9,121 bases of DNA from an uncultured Erysipelotrichaceae bacterium (GTDB taxonomy: Bacteria; Bacillota_I; Bacilli_A; RF39; UBA660): the NCBI GenBank assembly GCA_902767005.1, contig CACXFY010000013.1, forward strand, positions 1 to 9,121. Reading direction: 5' to 3'. Numbering within the stretch: position 1 is the first letter of the stretch; every line of letters starts with the position of its first letter. Under the pieces are notes generated by a model. That model did not search any database, was not told where the DNA came from, and was given only the letters and a program-made list of their open reading frames with translations. Positions 6,450-9,121 of the stretch are shown in pieces. The translations under genes were made by a program, and so were the position numbers.

Positions 6450-7311
6450 CAATTATTGTACTGATTATGCACTTGCTGGTATACTCTATGTCTTTCAAAG
6501 AATTATTAATATTATTCAAATAATTGTTCCAATTATTTTGTTAATTAGTGTTAGTATTTGGTTAGTACAAGTTATTATTAATCCGGATGAAAAAAAGAAT
6601 TTAAAGAAACTTTATAATATGGTAATAGCGGCAGTGGTAGTATTTTTTATACCGATGTTGGTTAATATAACTTTAAGTATGATTGATAGTAATATTAATT
6701 TTATTAAATGTTGGAGAGATGCTAAAACAATTAGTTTTAATATTAATAATAATCATCATATTAGTAGTGGGCGTGAGGCTGTTAGAATAGTTAATGATCA
6801 GAAATATGAACAAGGTGATGATAAGAAAAATGATGCTTCTTCTAATGCTTCTACTAATTATAGTAGGGATGTTGAAGGATTTATGAATGCAGTTAAAAAT
6901 ACTGTTAGTTATGCTAAAAGCAATAATTATCATTATGGAGATAGTCATGGTGTTCCACCAACCAGTGATGGATTAATATCGTGTGATAGATTAGCTTCAA
7001 AAGCTTTATGGGATATAGGTTATACTGATCAAAGAAAAGGTGGAGAAGTAGTTAGTACACTAGATAATTATTTAACTAGTCATGGTTGGAAAAAAAGTAC
7101 AAATATTAATGATTGTAAATATGGTTCTATTGTACTTGTTAGTCATTCTGGTACTAGTGGTAGTCCATATCATGCTTTTGTTGTCAATAGTTATAAAAAT
7201 GGAGTTATGACAACTTATGATGAGGGTGCTGAATGGAGAATACACGCTAAACAACCTTTTACTATGGGTTGGGGGCAATCTTCTATATATGGAGTCTACA
7301 ATATGCAGTAG
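6442..7311 (+). CDS. VirB2-like two-helix membrane segment fused to an NlpC/P60- or CHAP-like cysteine peptidase domain
   Basis: The 289-residue protein has two parts. Residues about 15-46 and 57-80 are hydrophobic helices joined by a short basic loop (NPDEKKNLKKLY). By the positive-inside rule the loop is cytoplasmic and both ends are outside. The layout, with IIVPIILL in helix 1 and AAVVVFFIPMLVNITL in helix 2, recalls TrbC/VirB2-type pilins of Gram-positive conjugation systems. A polar Asn/Ser-rich linker (about 95-140) follows. The C-terminal domain (about 141-289) resembles NlpC/P60 or CHAP peptidases: SCDRLASKALWDIGY offers C181 as nucleophile, YGSIVLVSHSG corresponds to the G-D/S-I-V-x-V strand, and YHAFVVNSY offers H244. 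E262 or D260 could complete the site. It would act on peptidoglycan outside the membrane. No other conjugation gene is visible. The domain calls come from motifs and are moderate. Confidence 0.65.
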   Translation: MLNNYCTDYALAGILYVFQRIINIIQIIVPIILLISVSIWLVQVIINPDEKKNLKKLYNMVIAAVVVFFIPMLVNITLSMIDSNINFIKCWRDAKTISFNINNNHHISSGREAVRIVNDQKYEQGDDKKNDASSNASTNYSRDVEGFMNAVKNTVSYAKSNNYHYGDSHGVPPTSDGLISCDRLASKALWDIGYTDQRKGGEVVSTLDNYLTSHGWKKSTNINDCKYGSIVLVSHSGTSGSPYHAFVVNSYKNGVMTTYDEGAEWRIHAKQPFTMGWGQSSIYGVYNMQ

Positions 7312-7327
7312 ACTTTTTTTCTTTTTT
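7293..7327 (+). terminator. terminator ending the 5778-7311 operon
   Basis: AGTCTAC (7293-7299) pairs perfectly with GTAGACT (7308-7314), then seven T (7314-7320), one C and six more T (7322-7327). The TAG stop (7309-7311) lies in the right arm. Confidence 0.85.
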
Positions 7328-7328
7328 G

Positions 7329-7337
7329 TGGTATAAT
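7329..7337 (+). promoter_or_regulatory. extended -10 promoter of the 7363 gene
   Basis: TGG-TATAAT. TAGACT (7309-7314, 4 of 6 to TTGACA, 17 bp spacer) lies in the terminator's right arm. Predicted start near 7344, leader about 19 nt. It closely matches the promoter at 964-972 both in and beyond the -10. Confidence 0.75.
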
Positions 7338-7350
7338 ATGGCACAACTAT

Positions 7351-7356
7351 GGGGGT
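7351..7356 (+). promoter_or_regulatory. G-rich ribosome binding site (GGGGGT)
   Basis: Same TATGGGGGT block as before the HipA-like kinase gene, here 7 nt before ATG 7363. The other genes use GGTGA-type or GGAGG-type sites. Confidence 0.6.
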
Positions 7357-7362
7357 AGTGTT

Positions 7363-8472
7363 ATGAAAAAGAATAATTACTTTTTAGTTGCTAGAAATAA
7401 AGATACTAATACTTTTAAAATACTTAGAGTTTATGGTGAGAGGGGTAGTGCACTAGAAAAAATAGATTTTGCTACTAGTAAGTATAGTTCTAGTGAAGAA
7501 TTAATAAAATTATTATATGAAAAAGGAAGAATAGATTCTTTAAATACTGATTTATTTATTACTTATAAAGGTAATAATAAAGAAATGAAATACTTAGAAG
7601 TAATTTATAATAGTAAAGAAGATAGAGTACAAGATTTAAGACAAGCATTAGTATGTTCTAGTAATAAAAAATTAAATACGTGTGATGAAGCAAAAAGAAT
7701 AGTAGATAAGTTTTGTCAAAAGATGGAATATAATAGTGAATTCTATAATTTTATTATGAATGAGAATACTAATTTATTTAAGAAATTTATTAAGTATTTT
7801 AAAAAGACTAAAACATTTGGATTAGATGAAGATTCTACTATTCATAATAAACCTAAGTATTCAGTTAAATATGTAGATGGAGCTTGGGTAATTAATTCAT
7901 ATTTATTAATTAGAAATATAGTTGAAGCTTTTAATAGATTTGATAAATATAATGAAAAAGAAAATATTGATTATTTAAATGATAATGTTCCATTTAGAAA
8001 ATTACTTAATAATAGATTGATGATTGAAACTGATTCTGATTTTATTGATGGTCAAATGAATATATTTGATTATATGGATATGCAAGAGAAGATTAGTGAT
8101 GATGATAAGATGGTAGAAGTTATGAATATAATAGATTATATTGGTAGAGATACTTTTATTAAAAAAGGTAGTGGAATTGGTTTTAATGAAAATAAATTTA
8201 ATGATTATGAAGATATTGATTTAGAGAAATTAAAGACTTTAATTAAAGGTAAATTACGTGGTTATATGTACTTATATGGTTTCCATAAATATCATTTAGA
8301 TGAAGCTAATAAGTATATGATGAATACTTTAGAATTAGAAAAAGATGTTAGATTAGATAGAGCTAAAATAATTGAATATTTAAGACAAGGTAAGAATTTA
8401 GATAAGGCTTATGAATGGACGAAGATTTTTACTAAGTATTTAGAGAAGAGTAAAGTATATAAAAAAGATTAA
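7363..8472 (+). CDS. protein of unknown function with a possible sliding-clamp-binding motif
   Basis: I do not recognise this 369-residue protein. It has no signal peptide or membrane helix and is probably cytoplasmic, rich in Lys, Asp, Asn and Tyr. Residues 1 to about 95 look alpha/beta (YFLVARNKDTNTFKILRVYG), and residues from about 105 onward look mostly helical. Between about 222 and 252 is an acidic, probably flexible stretch containing GQMNIFDY (230-237). Its QMNIF fits the Q-x-x-L/I-F pattern by which many DNA-handling proteins bind the DNA polymerase sliding clamp. No catalytic motif is evident. The start ATG follows GGGGGT by 7 nt, and the gene's promoter and leader resemble those of the HipA-like kinase gene. 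It is monocistronic, with the stop in the left arm of its terminator. Codon use matches its neighbours. Confidence 0.8.
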   Translation: MKKNNYFLVARNKDTNTFKILRVYGERGSALEKIDFATSKYSSSEELIKLLYEKGRIDSLNTDLFITYKGNNKEMKYLEVIYNSKEDRVQDLRQALVCSSNKKLNTCDEAKRIVDKFCQKMEYNSEFYNFIMNENTNLFKKFIKYFKKTKTFGLDEDSTIHNKPKYSVKYVDGAWVINSYLLIRNIVEAFNRFDKYNEKENIDYLNDNVPFRKLLNNRLMIETDSDFIDGQMNIFDYMDMQEKISDDDKMVEVMNIIDYIGRDTFIKKGSGIGFNENKFNDYEDIDLEKLKTLIKGKLRGYMYLYGFHKYHLDEANKYMMNTLELEKDVRLDRAKIIEYLRQGKNLDKAYEWTKIFTKYLEKSKVYKKD

Positions 8473-8490
8473 GTTATTTAATCTTTTTTT
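8461..8490 (+). terminator. terminator of the 7363 gene
   Basis: A-run plus AGATTAA (8461-8472) pairs with TTAATCT plus T-run (8478-8489) in a 12-bp stem with loop GTTAT. The TAA stop (8470-8472) ends the left arm. The last T (8490) is the T of the next TG motif. Confidence 0.85.
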
Positions 8491-8498
8491 GTTATAAT
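8490..8498 (+). promoter_or_regulatory. extended -10 promoter of xerC
   Basis: TGT-TATAAT fused to the U-tract, no visible -35. Predicted start near 8505, leader about 12 nt. GAGTTGAT (8506-8513) is a 7-of-8 match to GAGGTGAT just before ATG 8517. Confidence 0.75.
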
Positions 8499-8516
8499 AA
8501 ATATAGAGTTGATTAT

Positions 8517-9121
8517 ATGGAAAAGATAGATTTAGAAGAAAAGAAAATTAATAAAGACTTAGTTAGTTTTTTAGAGTACTTAGAATATCAAAAGAATTAT
8601 TCTAAACATACTATATTAAATTATAAAGAAGATATTTTAGAGTATTTAAATTATTTAGATAGTGAAAGTTTAAATTATAAGAATATCGAATACAGTGATG
8701 TTAGATTTTACTTAATGTATTTAAAAGATACTAAAAAAGATATTAATAGTAGTATTGATAGAAAACTTAGTGCACTACGTAGTTTTTATAAATATATGGC
8801 TAATGAAGGTATTGTTAGTACTAATGTTTTCTCTTTAGTTAGTGGTCCTAAAAAGGATAAGAGATTACCAAGATATTTTGAATATAATGAGTTAGAAGAA
8901 TTATTTAGAGTACCTAAAACTAGTACAGCTTTAGGTAAGAGAGATTTACTTATATTAGAGATGTTATATGCAACTGGTGTACGTGTATCAGAACTAGTAA
9001 ATATTAAAGTTAGTGATATAGATCTTGGTAGTAAGAGAATACTAATACTTGGTAAAGGTAATAAAGAAAGATATGTTACTTATGGAGAGTATTGTGAAGA
9101 TGCTTTAGTTAATTACTTAAA
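8517..9121 (+). CDS. xerC: XerC-type tyrosine recombinase, cut by the window end
   Basis: XerC, with XerD, resolves chromosome dimers at dif sites. The first 201 residues are visible. The N-terminal SAM-like core-binding domain spans about 12-105, with FLEYLEYQKNYSKHTILNYKEDI at its start and the conserved SSIDRKLSALRSFYKYM. The catalytic domain begins near 115 (KRLPRYF). It already shows the catalytic arginine R156 in YATGVRVSELVNIKVSDID and the beta-hairpin lysine K180 in LGKGNKER. The remaining HxxR, H/W and tyrosine residues lie beyond the window. The gene is in the place where codV (xerC) follows topA and trmFO in B. subtilis, which favours XerC over XerD or a phage integrase. The ATG at 8517 has its own promoter and no overlap with the upstream gene. 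Confidence 0.88.
   Translation, partial: MEKIDLEEKKINKDLVSFLEYLEYQKNYSKHTILNYKEDILEYLNYLDSESLNYKNIEYSDVRFYLMYLKDTKKDINSSIDRKLSALRSFYKYMANEGIVSTNVFSLVSGPKKDKRLPRYFEYNELEELFRVPKTSTALGKRDLLILEMLYATGVRVSELVNIKVSDIDLGSKRILILGKGNKERYVTYGEYCEDALVNYL

Noticed and set aside
6442..6690. Evidence of a conjugative element from the VirB2-like helices
   Set aside because: No VirB4, VirD4, relaxase, integrase or att-like repeat lies in the window. Two hydrophobic helices alone do not establish a conjugation system.
1..9121. CRISPR arrays, IS elements, tRNA or rRNA genes and riboswitches
   Set aside because: I found no regularly spaced repeats, transposase genes, cloverleaf-like sequences or long structured leaders. 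Leaders are too short for riboswitches.

Overview
The window is AT-rich, tightly packed bacterial DNA with every gene on the + strand. It reads as a low-GC Firmicutes/Bacilli-type chromosome. Codon choice is strongly AT-biased (TTA Leu, AGA Arg, AGT Ser, GAT Asp). Tryptophan is TGG throughout and one gene ends TGG-TGA, so the genetic code is the standard bacterial one and not the Mycoplasma code. Four housekeeping genes appear in the order known from Bacillus subtilis: rbgA (ylqF), rnhB, topA and xerC (codV). The gene density, AT bias and style of the unknown proteins suggest an uncultured gut Bacilli/Mollicutes-like lineage (RF39 type). That placement is inference and cannot be proven here.

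Layout. 1-54: tail of an unidentified upstream gene and its terminator. 89-943: RbgA, the ribosome-assembly GTPase. 1006-1791: a stand-alone HipA-like kinase without a HipA N-terminal domain or a HipB partner. 1831-2535: a membrane-anchored protein with two beta-rich FxLYD-like domains. 2589-3572: RNase HII carrying an extra N-terminal minimal nucleotidyltransferase domain, an unusual fusion. 3573-3701: the only real intergenic region, holding a weak terminator, palindromes and the one canonical -35/-10 promoter. 3702-5738: topoisomerase I. 5778-6449 and 6442-7311: an overlapping two-gene operon encoding a membrane-anchored RsiV/PdaC-like (DUF3298-like) protein and a VirB2-like two-helix membrane segment fused to an extracellular cysteine-peptidase-like domain. 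7363-8472: a 369-residue protein of unknown function with a possible sliding-clamp-binding motif. 8517-9121: the start of XerC, cut by the window end. No stretch over 300 bases lacks a gene.

The most striking system-level feature is how genes are joined. At seven of the eight upstream boundaries a small intrinsic terminator runs almost directly into an extended -10 promoter (TGNTATAAT), often with the U-tract merging into the TG. In most of these joints the stop codon of the upstream gene lies inside the terminator hairpin, and the next transcript has a predicted leader of only about 10-27 nt. Messages are therefore nearly all coding sequence and nearly all genes are transcribed singly. This fits transcription that runs ahead of translation, as known in B. 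subtilis. The accessory genes sit as separate units between the conserved housekeeping genes, each with its own terminator-promoter joint.
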